Shown: positions 36,066 to 45,114 of the stretch, piece by piece
Layout of the letters: each line of letters starts with the position of its first letter
Numbering within the stretch: position 1 is the stretch's first letter
Source: a bacterium
Lineage (GTDB): Bacteria > Planctomycetota > Planctomycetia > Pirellulales > Pirellulaceae
Assembly (NCBI GenBank): GCA_030430075.1
Contig: JAUIGN010000006.1
Coordinates: forward strand, 124,001-188,000
Direction of reading: 5' to 3'
DNA length: 64,000 nucleotides
Notes under the pieces: model-generated
Databases searched by the model: none
What the model saw: only the letters and a program-made list of their open reading frames with translations
What the model was told of the DNA's origin: nothing
Made by a program: the position numbers and the translations under genes

Positions 36066-36423
36066 CCCGGAGCGTGCCCGGTGCGCGACCGCATTGTTGA
36101 TCGCATTCCGCACTTCCGTAGGTCATGCTCAGCATGACATTCCTTGCTTCCCCATTTCCTTGCCGCGCCGCCATCGGGTGGCGTCGAGCAAGATGGATCG
36201 ACGGCAGGTCGCTTTCGCGTCATGTCTCCCGCAAACCCGCTGGATTTCCTGGCTTAACAAGGGTCGTTGAATCCGGGTTGCCGCGTCGTCGGACATTCTG
36301 TATTTCTACGCGACCTTATCACGGTCTCGCAGTCGCCGAGATCACTACCGGGATTGCCATTCCCTTGCCAGACGTGGCGTATCGATCATTTCTTGCAATC
36401 CGACCGTCAGCCGGAAACAACTT
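36066..36423. other. Intergenic region before the split Omp85 genes
   Basis: Contains a GTCATGC hairpin repeat (36104-36143) near its left end. No gene. The right end lacks an obvious ribosome binding site for the POTRA gene. Confidence 0.5.
36104..36143. repeat. GTCATGC-N3-GCATGAC hairpin repeat, copy 2
   Basis: ATTCCGCACTTCCGTAG is followed by arms 36122-36128 and 36132-36138 (loop TCA) and ATTCC. It is nearly identical to the copy at 45889-45926. Confidence 0.85.
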
Positions 36424-38076
36424 ATGCCTCAGCTAGAATTCGGTAGAGCTGGCGTCTGCCAGTCCCTGCTCATCTTGTTGGCTTCGACGCTTGCCGCGAG
36501 TGTTTCCTCGCGATCGGCCGATGCCCAATACAACCCTGCTGAGAGTCCGCCGCCGAATGGTGTCGGAGCAACGCCATCCGCCGGGTTTCCCAATTCGGGT
36601 TATCCGGATCCTGGCGACGAACCGCCCGTCAGCCTGGGCATCGGCTCGCCGACGGCCGGGTACCAGCCCCAGACCATGCGGCCGCCGGCCTATGGGCCGC
36701 CCGGGTCTGCCGGATTGGACGTCTCCGGTGCCAGTGCCGGCAACCGTTCCATGCTGTTTCCGGGGGACCGGGGCAAGCCGATTGTGGACGTCCGCATCGT
36801 GGGCAACCGCAACGTCAAGGAAGACACGATCATGTCTTACTTGCGGACGCGTGCCGATCGGCTGTTCGACCCGGAGATCGTGCAGGCGGACAAGCGCCGG
36901 CTGCAGAAATCGGGCCTGTTTGCGGATACGAACGTGCTCACGCAGAACGTCGACGGCGGGCTGCTCGTCACCTTCCAGGTCTTTGAACGCCCCACGTTGC
37001 GGTACATCAAGTTTCATGGCAACCGGGGATTGAGCGACAAGGCGTTGCTCAAAGAGAGTGGCCTCACCGTGGGTGATGCGTTGCACACGTTCTCGATCCA
37101 GGAGGCGCGAAGGAAGACAGAAGAGCTCTATCACCGCAAAGGGTTTCCGCAGGCCCGCGTGACGATTCGCGAAGGGGAAGACCGTTCGGACCAGGGCGCC
37201 GTGTTCTCGATCAGCGAGGGCCCGATGCAGCGAATCGTGGACGTTGAATTCGTCGGTAACACGATCGCGTCCGACTCGCGGCTGAAAACACAAATTCAAT
37301 CGAAGCCGGACTTCATTCCTTACCTGGCCCTCTTTCGAGGAAAGGTCGACCGCGACAAGATCGACCAGGATGTCGGTACCCTGACGGCTTACTACCGCAA
37401 CCTGGGATTCTTCCGAGCTCGGATTGCCCGTGAACTCAACTTCGACGAGACGCAGCAATGGTTGAAGTTGAAATTCGTCATTGATGAAGGGCCCCGCTAC
37501 CAGATCCGTAACGTCTCCGTGATCGGGAATACACGCTTCGATTCGGAAACGCTGCTGTCGCAGTTGCGCCTGGCCTCGGGCGAATTCTTTGACGCGGGCA
37601 AGATGCAGCGAGACCAATCGACCCTGACGGACATCTATGGCGGCCTGGGGCATGTCTTCGCGGACATCAAGGCCGACCCCCGTTTCTTGGACGAGGGGAA
37701 TCAGCTCGACTTGATCTACAACATTACGGAGGGTCAACAATTTCGGGTCGGCAAGATTAACGTCCACGTCTCGGGCGAGTATCCCCACACGCGAGAGAGC
37801 GTGGTCCTGGATCGAATTTCGATTCGTCCCGGCGACATTGTGGACGTGAGGGAAGTGCGGGCGAGCGAACGTCGATTGAAGGCCTCGCAGTTGTTCGAAA
37901 CGGATCCCGCCAGCGGGAAGTCGCCGCGCATTGTGATTCAACCGCCGAATCTGGAAGACGTTGACGAGTTCGTTGCCGAGAAGCCGCGTTACTCAGGAAT
38001 TCGTGGGCAGAGTCCCGACGCTGATGGTGTGCCTGCCGTTGTGAACGTGTATGTCACGCCCCGCAGCCGCCGTTAA
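36424..38076 (+). CDS. Five-POTRA protein of a split Omp85/BamA system
   Basis: Predicted 550 residues. A signal peptide (SLLILLASTLAASVS) and a Pro/Gly-rich linker (36-115) precede five POTRA repeats: about 118-190 (PIVDVRIVGNRNVKEDTIMS), 191-267 (YIKFHGNRGLSDKALLKESG), 268-358 (IVDVEFVGNTIASD), 359-439 (IRNVSVIGNTRFDSETLLSQ) and 440-508 (KINVHVSGEYPHTRESVVLD). BamA has the same number. The protein then ends in about 40 residues with no beta-barrel, which instead appears to be encoded by the next gene 44 bases on. POTRA domains bind unfolded outer-membrane proteins; together the two products should insert barrels into the outer membrane. This role is inferred from family. Confidence 0.88.
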   Translation: MPQLEFGRAGVCQSLLILLASTLAASVSSRSADAQYNPAESPPPNGVGATPSAGFPNSGYPDPGDEPPVSLGIGSPTAGYQPQTMRPPAYGPPGSAGLDVSGASAGNRSMLFPGDRGKPIVDVRIVGNRNVKEDTIMSYLRTRADRLFDPEIVQADKRRLQKSGLFADTNVLTQNVDGGLLVTFQVFERPTLRYIKFHGNRGLSDKALLKESGLTVGDALHTFSIQEARRKTEELYHRKGFPQARVTIREGEDRSDQGAVFSISEGPMQRIVDVEFVGNTIASDSRLKTQIQSKPDFIPYLALFRGKVDRDKIDQDVGTLTAYYRNLGFFRARIARELNFDETQQWLKLKFVIDEGPRYQIRNVSVIGNTRFDSETLLSQLRLASGEFFDAGKMQRDQSTLTDIYGGLGHVFADIKADPRFLDEGNQLDLIYNITEGQQFRVGKINVHVSGEYPHTRESVVLDRISIRPGDIVDVREVRASERRLKASQLFETDPASGKSPRIVIQPPNLEDVDEFVAEKPRYSGIRGQSPDADGVPAVVNVYVTPRSRR

Positions 38077-38119
38077 CCGGCTGTCCCCGTGAGCCAACTG
38101 TTCAGCCTCAACAAAGTGA

Positions 38120-39733
38120 GTGACTACCTTGAGTAGGTTCCCAACGATCATCGCCAGTTTGCTAACGGTCGCGTCTGCGGTGGCGATCAGCGGATGTGCG
38201 GGTTGGAACACCAATCCATTTGGCGGCGCGAATCCGGCCGCCTTTGCGAGCAGCCAGGCGATGGTGCCCGGCAGCCCGACGCTGAACGCAGCATTGCCGA
38301 CCAACGCGATGTCCGGATCGCCCGCGTCGGCAGCCGGCAACCTGACCTACTCGACCAGCCGGCCGGTGACGACGCCTCCACAGGACCGGGTCGTGCGTGG
38401 ACAGAACACGCCGCAAGGTACGCTGGGGAATTCGATGGACCCCAGTGGCCAGGACCACTGGCGGCTGCCGCTGCAACCGTCCGGGCAACCCGTCACCCGT
38501 GGACAGAATGCCTATCCGACTTCCCCCTTACCGCCACCCCAGCAGGTCCCGAACGGAGGTTACAGTGGCGAGCTATTCGGTGCTCCGGCGCCGGCACCGG
38601 TCGGGCCTGATGGGCAGGTGTTGGGGGTCGACCCAACCAATCTGCCCGAACTGGATTTTGATGTGTATGTCGACGAGGCCCGCACCGGACGCTTCATGTT
38701 CGGGATGGGCGTCAACTCGGACCTCGGCGTGACCGGCCAGGTCGTCATCGAGGAACGCAATTTCGACTTCCTGCGTCTCCCCAAGAGTTGGGCCGACATC
38801 GTGCAGGGGGGCGCCTTCCGCGGCGGCGGCCAGAACTTTCGCTTGGAAGCGATGCCCGGGACACAGGTTCAACGGTACCTGGCAAGCTTCACGCATCCGT
38901 ACATCTATTTGCCCGGCTTCGCCGATCCCTTCAGCCTCAACTTGAGTGGGTTCTTCTTCGATCGGCGCTACTTCGACTGGGACGAGCAGCGGTTGGGGGG
39001 ACGCGTCGGACTTGGCTACCGGCTCACCCATGACCTCTCGCTGGCCGGATCGGTGCGGGCGGAAAACGTGAACATCCACGACCTGCGGGTTCCCGGTGTT
39101 CCGGAACTCGACGAGGTCGAGGGTGACAACGGACTGTATAGCGGGCGCGTCACGCTGACCCATGACACACGGGATACGCCGTTCGCGCCGACCGAAGGCC
39201 ATCTCTTCGAGGTGAGTTACGAGCAGACATTCGGGACGTTTGACTACCCGCGTGGCGAATTTGACTACCGCCAGTATTTTCTCGTGCGTGAGCGGCCCGA
39301 CGGGTCCGGGCGGCACACGTTAGGCTTCGCCTTCAAAGGTGGTTTTTCCGGCTCGCAAACGCCGATCTTCGAGCGATACTTTGCCGGTGGCTTCTCGACC
39401 ATGCGTGGATTCGACTTCCGCGGCGCGTCACCGGTTGACCCTTCGGGTGTTACGATTGGCGGCGACTTTCGTTTCCTGGGTTCGGTTGAATATATCTTTC
39501 CGCTCACCGCAGATGACATGATGAAAGGCGTCGTCTTCTGCGACTACGGAACGGTGGAGGAAAACATCGAAATCAATACCGAGAACTTTCGTGTGTCCCC
39601 AGGGGCCGGCCTGCGAATTTCCGTCCCCGCCTTGGGACCCGCCCCGTTGGCACTCGACTTCGCCTTCCCGGTGGCCAAAGCGGAAACCGACCAGACGCAG
39701 GTATTCAGCTTCTTCTTCGGGTTTGGTCGATAG
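38120..39733 (+). CDS. Omp85/BamA-type beta-barrel protein with lipobox (split from its POTRA part)
   Basis: Predicted 537 residues from GTG; a TTG nine bases later is an alternative. The N-terminus has a lipobox (LLTVASAVAISGC, Cys26), then about 145 low-complexity residues rich in Pro, Ala and Gln. From about residue 175 the sequence looks like an Omp85 barrel: DFDVYVDEARTGRFMFGMGV, VIEERNFDFLR, VTLTHDTRDTPFAPTEGHLF, the conserved loop-6 motif MRGF (in FSTMRGFDFRGASP, about 430) and a C-terminal strand VFSFFFGFGR. The POTRA domains are in the preceding gene, so the two together replace one BamA. A lipidated barrel protein would be very unusual; the lipobox could also be accidental in an ordinary signal peptide. 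Confidence 0.85.
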   Translation: MTTLSRFPTIIASLLTVASAVAISGCAGWNTNPFGGANPAAFASSQAMVPGSPTLNAALPTNAMSGSPASAAGNLTYSTSRPVTTPPQDRVVRGQNTPQGTLGNSMDPSGQDHWRLPLQPSGQPVTRGQNAYPTSPLPPPQQVPNGGYSGELFGAPAPAPVGPDGQVLGVDPTNLPELDFDVYVDEARTGRFMFGMGVNSDLGVTGQVVIEERNFDFLRLPKSWADIVQGGAFRGGGQNFRLEAMPGTQVQRYLASFTHPYIYLPGFADPFSLNLSGFFFDRRYFDWDEQRLGGRVGLGYRLTHDLSLAGSVRAENVNIHDLRVPGVPELDEVEGDNGLYSGRVTLTHDTRDTPFAPTEGHLFEVSYEQTFGTFDYPRGEFDYRQYFLVRERPDGSGRHTLGFAFKGGFSGSQTPIFERYFAGGFSTMRGFDFRGASPVDPSGVTIGGDFRFLGSVEYIFPLTADDMMKGVVFCDYGTVEENIEINTENFRVSPGAGLRISVPALGPAPLALDFAFPVAKAETDQTQVFSFFFGFGR

Positions 39734-39862
39734 CAACATGCGATCCCGGGGGCACGGTACGTCGCGCAGCGCTCCGGCGAAGCGCCGGCAATCGCGCGAC
39801 AAACTCGCTTTCCTAAGGATTTCGACTGACCTAGGATAGAAGGGTTGCCCGTTCTTTTTCGC

Positions 39863-40963
39863 ATGGTCCCTTCCATGACCCCGATGCAGTTCAACTGCCC
39901 ACATTGCCAGGGAATCTTTCAGGTCGGTCCAGAGTCCTGCGGCCAGCAGGTTGCCTGTCCCTTATGTCGCGGCCTGGTTGCCATTCCCGCGGCTCCGCCG
40001 GCCGCACCACCTCCGTCCGCGGTTGCCGCGCCACCCGCCGCGCCGGAGATGCCGGTGGCCCCTGGTCCGCCCCCAACGGGAGGCTCGCCCTTCTTTCCCC
40101 CCGGGTACGAGCCCCCGCCGTCGCCGCCGGAAACCAAACATGAGATCCCAACGATCCGTACCAAGCGGCGCCGCAAACGGTCCTCCCCAGGAAAGACATC
40201 ATCGGCCGCACGGACGTTTCCCACCGCGGCACTGGAACCTCCCACAACTCCGGCAGCGCCCGCTGGGACCAAGCCGTCCAACCCGGTCTTGCCGAGCGGG
40301 GCGGCGCCTGTGATCGCGCCCCCCTCGTCATCGACCCAGCCACCGTCCTCCGTGAGCGGTCCGACGACCGAGACTTCCGGGAGTTCCGCAACCACCAACC
40401 AGCCTGCGCCCGCCGGACCAGCGGATGCTCCACCGACTTCACGGCAATCTCCACCGTCCCCTTCGCCCCCAGGCAACCCACCCCAAAGCAAGCCGCCGCC
40501 TTCCGCGCCGCCAGGCGCATCGGAGTCCAGCGAATCGGCGACGCCTGGTCGACAAGCAGGGCGGCCACAGTCGAACGTCGATCCAACTCAGGCACCAAGC
40601 CGAGTTGCCCCGGCGGCCGCCGCGAACGGTGTGGTTTCGTCCCCTGCTCCGGCGACTTTTCAGCCGGCGACTTCTCAGCCGGCGACGGTTCAGCCGGCGG
40701 ACCCTCACGCGGCGGCGGTCAACGCGACCGCTCTGGCGCCGTCGACTTCCAGCCGATTTCCGCAGGCGACGGACAGTTCGGCGGCACCGCCCAGGGGCGA
40801 CGGGCCAGGCGCTGCGTCCGTCGCTGATCCGGAAGCTGAACGACGTGCCTGGATAGAGGCCAGGGCCCAGCGCCGACTGTTCAAGAATCTCGTGCTGGTG
40901 GGGATCTGCGTGACGTTGCTGCTGGCGACCCTCTGGGTCCTGTTGACAATCGGCCCACTGTAG
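39863..40963 (+). CDS. Zinc-ribbon, proline-rich, C-terminally anchored membrane protein
   Basis: Predicted 366 residues; start uncertain (ATG at 39863, 39875 or 39884). The first 40 residues form a Cys4 zinc-ribbon (MQFNCPHCQGIFQVG ... CGQQVACPLCRG). About 270 residues follow with mostly Pro, Ala, Ser and Gly, disordered, including three DNA-level direct repeats near 40650-40700. The C-terminus has a Lys/Arg segment and one membrane helix (LVLVGICVTLLLATLWVLL). Zinc ribbons of this kind are common in planctomycete proteins of unknown function. Confidence 0.8.
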   Translation: MVPSMTPMQFNCPHCQGIFQVGPESCGQQVACPLCRGLVAIPAAPPAAPPPSAVAAPPAAPEMPVAPGPPPTGGSPFFPPGYEPPPSPPETKHEIPTIRTKRRRKRSSPGKTSSAARTFPTAALEPPTTPAAPAGTKPSNPVLPSGAAPVIAPPSSSTQPPSSVSGPTTETSGSSATTNQPAPAGPADAPPTSRQSPPSPSPPGNPPQSKPPPSAPPGASESSESATPGRQAGRPQSNVDPTQAPSRVAPAAAANGVVSSPAPATFQPATSQPATVQPADPHAAAVNATALAPSTSSRFPQATDSSAAPPRGDGPGAASVADPEAERRAWIEARAQRRLFKNLVLVGICVTLLLATLWVLLTIGPL

Positions 40964-41062
40964 GGAACGAGGCAGGAGTGCCGTCGGCAGATGCAGTGGT
41001 CGGGACGTCCGGGAAGTTGTTGCGGGCGGGTCGTACGTCTCGGCGCCCATTGGCCGCGGGCG

Positions 41063-41935
41063 TCAGGCCTGCTCCAACTCGCGGCCGACCTGGAACACTT
41101 CTTCCGCGTCGAGCACCAGATCGTTGGCCGTGAACAGTTTGCGGACGGCCGCCTTGTGGATCTTCATCTTCGTGCCACCCACGCCGATCGCGCCATAGTG
41201 GAGCACGCCGTTGCGTTCCTTGGCGGTATCCATCACATCCGCACCTCCAATGCCGAGCGGGGGGACGGCGTTCAGATCGATGGCGACCCGCAGGGCACTG
41301 GCGTCCCGCAACATATCCGGCGACAGCAACTCGATTCCCGCGGCGCCAGCCGCGATCACCAGCTGCACATCCTGCAGGGCAGCCGCGGTCGACTCTGGCG
41401 AGTCGCTTGCGCAGGGAGTGACCTGCGCGTTATCAACCTGTTCGCTCAGACGTTGGCAGACGGCTTCGGCCTTCGGCAGACTGCGCGATGCCACGCGGAC
41501 ACGTGCGCCGCAACCCGCCAGCAGGCGAGCGGCCCGTTGTCCCACAGGGCCGGTGGCGGCCAGGACGAGTGCTTCGGTCGCGGCGAGGTCGAGATGCCGG
41601 GCGGCGGCCAGGACAGCTGCCGCTGCCGTGGTATTCGCGCCGTTGGCGTCGAGCATCACCGAGACGCGCATGGGACCAAAGAAACACGACGAGACGGCCT
41701 CCAGCAACCGCTCGCCGGTCGCGACATTCGACCCGCCAACGAAGATGGCCGTATTGCGCAGGTCGGCCGGCCCACGCGTAAACATTGCACCATGAACCAG
41801 GTTTTGCACTTGGGCAACCTGGACCGACGCATACGGGATCAGATGGTCGACGCCGCTATCGATGCCGACGACGGCATCAAACAAGCTGGCGTGCTCGTCC
41901 GAGTCGATCTGTACCAGAATCTTGGGCTTGCTCAT
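41063..41935 (-). CDS. mtdB: Methylene-tetrahydromethanopterin dehydrogenase (MtdB-like)
   Basis: Predicted 290 residues. MSKPKILVQIDSDEHASLFD starts the family N-terminal domain, followed by GVDHLIPYASVQVAQVQNLV and HGAMFTRGPADLRNTAIFVG. A Rossmann segment (ALVLAATGPVGQRAARLLAG) binds NAD(P). It oxidises methylene-H4MPT to methenyl-H4MPT in the formaldehyde oxidation route, which planctomycetes share with methylotrophs and archaea. The fae gene on the same strand lies 360 bases upstream, separated by a repeat array. Upstream in-frame codons run into that array and should not be used as the start. Confidence 0.92.
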   Translation of the reverse strand: MSKPKILVQIDSDEHASLFDAVVGIDSGVDHLIPYASVQVAQVQNLVHGAMFTRGPADLRNTAIFVGGSNVATGERLLEAVSSCFFGPMRVSVMLDANGANTTAAAAVLAAARHLDLAATEALVLAATGPVGQRAARLLAGCGARVRVASRSLPKAEAVCQRLSEQVDNAQVTPCASDSPESTAAALQDVQLVIAAGAAGIELLSPDMLRDASALRVAIDLNAVPPLGIGGADVMDTAKERNGVLHYGAIGVGGTKMKIHKAAVRKLFTANDLVLDAEEVFQVGRELEQA

Positions 41936-41969
41936 CCTCACGGTTCCTCCGGTGGTCGCTTCGGCCCAC

Positions 41970-42120
41970 GCAAACAATCGCTCGCCGCCCGCCTCCGAAA
42001 ACGCTCGCCGCGGGTCTCCGAAATTGCTCGGCACGGATCTCCGAAAACGCTCGCCGCGGGTCTTCGAACCTGCTCGGCGCGGGTCTCCGACCCCGCCGAA
42101 ACGCCCGACCGAAGGTCTCC
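41970..42120 (+). repeat. 23-bp tandem array of the GC-rich dispersed element
   Basis: Four units of exactly 23 bp starting at 41993, 42016, 42039 and 42062 (begin CTCCGAAA, end GCGGGT), with a degenerate unit before and a partial one after, ending in CGAAGGTCTCC. The inverse of this sequence is at 2346-2430. No unique spacers between units. Confidence 0.9.
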
Positions 42121-42298
42121 AATTCCTCTCTTCCTCTCTTCCTACATTCCCACAGCAGCCCGCCACCCACAGCAGCCTGCACGCCTCTCCCCCGCCAGTC
42201 GGAAGAATTGCGGCAACCATTCCCGACAAACGACATCGCCCACCGTCGGTGCGACGATGGGCGATCGGTCGTATTCGTCGTATCTGGCAGTGGGGTGG

Positions 42299-42793
42299 TC
42301 AGAAGCCCTTGAACGGATGCTCCTGATCTTTGCCGGCGACCATTTCGTCGGCGGTCGGCTTACCCGTCATGGCATTGACGATCGAGGCCTTGGTCGCTTC
42401 GTAGTTGTAGTCGTAGATCTTCTTGTTGTCTTCAGCGTCCCAGTGGATGAAGACGCCGCAGACGATGACCAGGTCTTCGCATTGATCCTTGGGAATAACG
42501 CCTTCGGCAACCGAATCGGCAACCGCCTTGGCAACGGCCGCTTGCGCCGGCCCAAACATTTGAACGGCTTGCTTTGCCCCTTTGATCGTGACTTTGGTGA
42601 CCATCACCGTTGCCGGTTTCACGGCCAGATTGGGCGTAATGACCGCCAGCAAGTTGGAATGTCCTTCGCTTTGTCGTGCCAAGGCATTGGCAAAAGCTAC
42701 GCCAACGGGGCCATCTTTGCTGCCGATCAAGAGGTCGATATGCGCAATTTCGTTGCCGTCGCCAGCGAGTGCTTCACCGATGTACATCGACAT
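42299..42793 (-). CDS. fae: Formaldehyde-activating enzyme
   Basis: Predicted 164 residues. MYIGEALAGDGNEIAHIDLL, GSKDGPVGVAFANALARQSE, GHSNLLAVITPNLAVKPATV and the C-terminal DYNYEATKASIVNAMTGKPT match Fae closely, including the His near residue 18 needed for condensation. It joins formaldehyde to tetrahydromethanopterin, giving the substrate for MtdB. GGAGAAAC before the ATG supports the start. The genes for methenyl-H4MPT cyclohydrolase and formyltransferase are not in this window. Confidence 0.97.
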   Translation of the reverse strand: MSMYIGEALAGDGNEIAHIDLLIGSKDGPVGVAFANALARQSEGHSNLLAVITPNLAVKPATVMVTKVTIKGAKQAVQMFGPAQAAVAKAVADSVAEGVIPKDQCEDLVIVCGVFIHWDAEDNKKIYDYNYEATKASIVNAMTGKPTADEMVAGKDQEHPFKGF

Positions 42794-42953
42794 GAATGTT
42801 TCTCCGCGTAATGTGATAGGTTTCGTTGCGTGTCTGGTTTACATGGACCGAAGGTAACCCGAGAATCTACCAAACTTTGTGGCGTTTGCAACCACCCGCG
42901 ACGACCGCTCGCAACACGCTGGAAACACCTACCTGACTCGCGCCGAACGACAC

Positions 42954-44141
42954 ATGGCCGACCCACTTCTGATTTTGGGCGCTTCGGCTCGAGCCGCCGC
43001 GGCGTCGGCAGTGCGGGCCGGTTTCGCGCCGCTCGCCGCGGACCTATTTGGCGACCACGATCTCCGCCGGCTGGCAGGCGTGACAAGGCAAGTCGACTGC
43101 TACCCCGGCGGGTTGGTCGATTGTGCCAGAGACTTTCCCCAGGCCGCCTGGATCTATGCCGGCGGCTTGGAAAACCATCCGCAGGTGATCGGGGCAATCG
43201 CCGCGGAGCGTCCGCTGTGGGGAAATGGGCCGGAGGTGATCAGGCGGATTCGCGATCCATGGCACCTTGCCGCCGCCCTCCGCCGCGAGGGTTTGCGGTT
43301 CCCGGACGTGCGGCCGTTCACGGACGCGACCGATCCCGGCCTGGTGCTCGACGGCGTCGGCGAGGTAACGGGGTGGATCAGGAAGCCGCGCAGGTCGGCG
43401 GGAGGCGGCAGTATCTCATGGTGGCCACCACGCCGTGACGCCGCGGATGGTCAGCACAAACAACGGCCCGAGGGCGCGGCTGCCTGGTATCTGCAGCGTT
43501 TCGTTGAAGGCGAGTCGCAGAGTGCCGTCTACGTGGCAGCCAACGGGCAGGCCGTGCTGCTGGGTGTGACGAAGCAACTGATCGGCGCTCGCTGGGCTGG
43601 AGCCAGCGGTTTCCGGTATTGCGGTTCGATCGGTCCGCTGCAGCCTGGACCCTCCCGGCTGGCCGACTGGTCACGGATCGGAGGTTGCCTCGCACGCCAA
43701 TTTCACTTGCAAGGGTTATTCGGCGTGGATGCCGTCGTCAACGACCAGGGTCCTTGGGTGGTGGAAGTGAATCCTCGGTACACCAGCTCGGTCGAGATCC
43801 TGGAATTCGGGAATTCCGTCGACGCACTTGGCGAGCACGCTGCGGCCTGCCGCGATGGTCGCCTGTATTCACGCCTGCCAGGCATCGCCCACCGTTTCCG
43901 GGGTAAGGCGATTCTCTATGCGGGGCGCGATATCCAGATTGGGGCGTCGTTCGTGGAGGCGGCTTGCCGAGCCAACGAAGGGGGGCCGTGGCCGATGATC
44001 GCAGATGTCCCCGTCGCCCATCAACGGATCGCGGCCGGTCGTCCGGTGGCGACGCTATTTGCCGAGGGCGACAACCCGAAAGACACCGAGGTCCGGCTGA
44101 TGGCGGCGGTCGCCGACTGGCAAGCGACATGGGGCATCTAG
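42954..44141 (+). CDS. ATP-grasp enzyme, possibly for tetrahydromethanopterin synthesis
   Basis: Predicted 395 residues starting MADPLLILGASARAAAASAV. An ATP-grasp fold is visible: a Gly-rich loop (RKPRRSAGGGSISWW), LQRFVEGESQSAVYVAANGQ and a magnesium-binding ending WVVEVNPRYTSSVEILEF. It is divergent from fae and adjacent to the H4MPT genes. ATP-grasp proteins are known in bacterial H4MPT gene clusters (for example OrfY), where they may add an amino acid or other group; that assignment here rests on position and is uncertain. The C-terminal 100 residues are not typical of other ATP-grasp enzymes I know. Confidence 0.75.
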   Translation: MADPLLILGASARAAAASAVRAGFAPLAADLFGDHDLRRLAGVTRQVDCYPGGLVDCARDFPQAAWIYAGGLENHPQVIGAIAAERPLWGNGPEVIRRIRDPWHLAAALRREGLRFPDVRPFTDATDPGLVLDGVGEVTGWIRKPRRSAGGGSISWWPPRRDAADGQHKQRPEGAAAWYLQRFVEGESQSAVYVAANGQAVLLGVTKQLIGARWAGASGFRYCGSIGPLQPGPSRLADWSRIGGCLARQFHLQGLFGVDAVVNDQGPWVVEVNPRYTSSVEILEFGNSVDALGEHAAACRDGRLYSRLPGIAHRFRGKAILYAGRDIQIGASFVEAACRANEGGPWPMIADVPVAHQRIAAGRPVATLFAEGDNPKDTEVRLMAAVADWQATWGI

Positions 44142-44187
44142 CGGGCCTGGAACTGGAACCAATCGCCGGCTACTGCGGGCGACTCCT

Positions 44188-44979
44188 TCATTCGTTCCCG
44201 TTGGCAGCCGAATCCCGCAACTCGTCTTCGGTTGGCTTCCAATGCCGGCCGGCCAGGCGGAGGTTGGCATCGGGTACATGTGCCAGATCCGCGATCTGTG
44301 TCATGATTTCGAGCATCTTTTCGCCGCTCCACTTCTTGTCGTGTTCCCGGTCGTAGAATGCCGACAGATCGACGGGCTTGCCGAACGTGACGCACGTTTG
44401 GGCCGTCATGAAGAACGGGCTCCAGGGAGTTCCGGCGAACGGGGCTCCGTCGATGTAGCAGGGAACGATCGGCGCGCGGGCTTTCAACGCCACCAGCAAT
44501 GCACCCGGCCGCACCGGGAGCATGAACTCGGCGGACTGGTTGATCCGTCCTTCGGGGAACATTCCGACGACGCCTCCCGCTTCTGCCAGGCGAATCGCTT
44601 GCTTGGTCGATGCCGTGTCGACGCCGCCCCGGTTGACCGGGATCGCCTCCGTCTGCTTGAGAAACCAGCGAAACAGCGGGTGCTCGCAATACTCGCGCGC
44701 GACCATCCAGTGCATGGGACGATCCAGACACACCTGGATAAAGAACGGATCGATACTACTGCGGTGGTTGCAGACGACCACCGCCGACCCGCCGATCGCC
44801 TCGGGAAGTTCCGGCAGCCTGGCACGCCAGAGGATGCGGACCACCAGGTGGGCCATCACCCACAGACCAAACTGGGGCGGCGAATACCGTTGACGGCGGT
44901 AGATCGCGAACAGCCAAGCCAGCGGGATGCAAATCAGCGTGCCCGCGAAGGCCCATGCCAGGAGTTCTTGCCGCATCAT
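44188..44979 (-). CDS. 1-acyl-sn-glycerol-3-phosphate acyltransferase (PlsC family)
   Basis: Predicted 263 residues. The first 35 residues form a membrane helix (LLAWAFAGTLICIPLAWLFA). Acyltransferase motifs: NHRSSIDPF (HX4D), then VNRGGVD and FPEGRINQS. It should add a second acyl chain to lysophosphatidate in the inner membrane. GGAACGCTCG before the ATG pair supports the start. It is convergent with the ATP-grasp gene (46 bases apart) and follows rimI on the same strand. Confidence 0.93.
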   Translation of the reverse strand: MMRQELLAWAFAGTLICIPLAWLFAIYRRQRYSPPQFGLWVMAHLVVRILWRARLPELPEAIGGSAVVVCNHRSSIDPFFIQVCLDRPMHWMVAREYCEHPLFRWFLKQTEAIPVNRGGVDTASTKQAIRLAEAGGVVGMFPEGRINQSAEFMLPVRPGALLVALKARAPIVPCYIDGAPFAGTPWSPFFMTAQTCVTFGKPVDLSAFYDREHDKKWSGEKMLEIMTQIADLAHVPDANLRLAGRHWKPTEDELRDSAANGNE

Positions 44980-45114
44980 TCGAGCGTTCCGGAGGCTGAC
45001 CGCTTCACGTTCAGTTGATCCTCCGCACCGAATCTGCGAAAGCGCATCGCAATCACACTCAACAACCGCTCGCACATCTGCGGCGGAAAGATGGCGGCGG
45101 TTCTGGCCCGTCCA

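Noticed and set aside
41970..42120. CRISPR-like array of 23-bp repeats
   Set aside because: Units are directly abutting with no unique spacers and no cas gene is nearby; this is a tandem repeat.
41936..42229. N-terminal extension of the mtdB-like protein by about 98 residues
   Set aside because: The extra residues come from the 23-bp repeat array; the family N-terminus starts at 41935.
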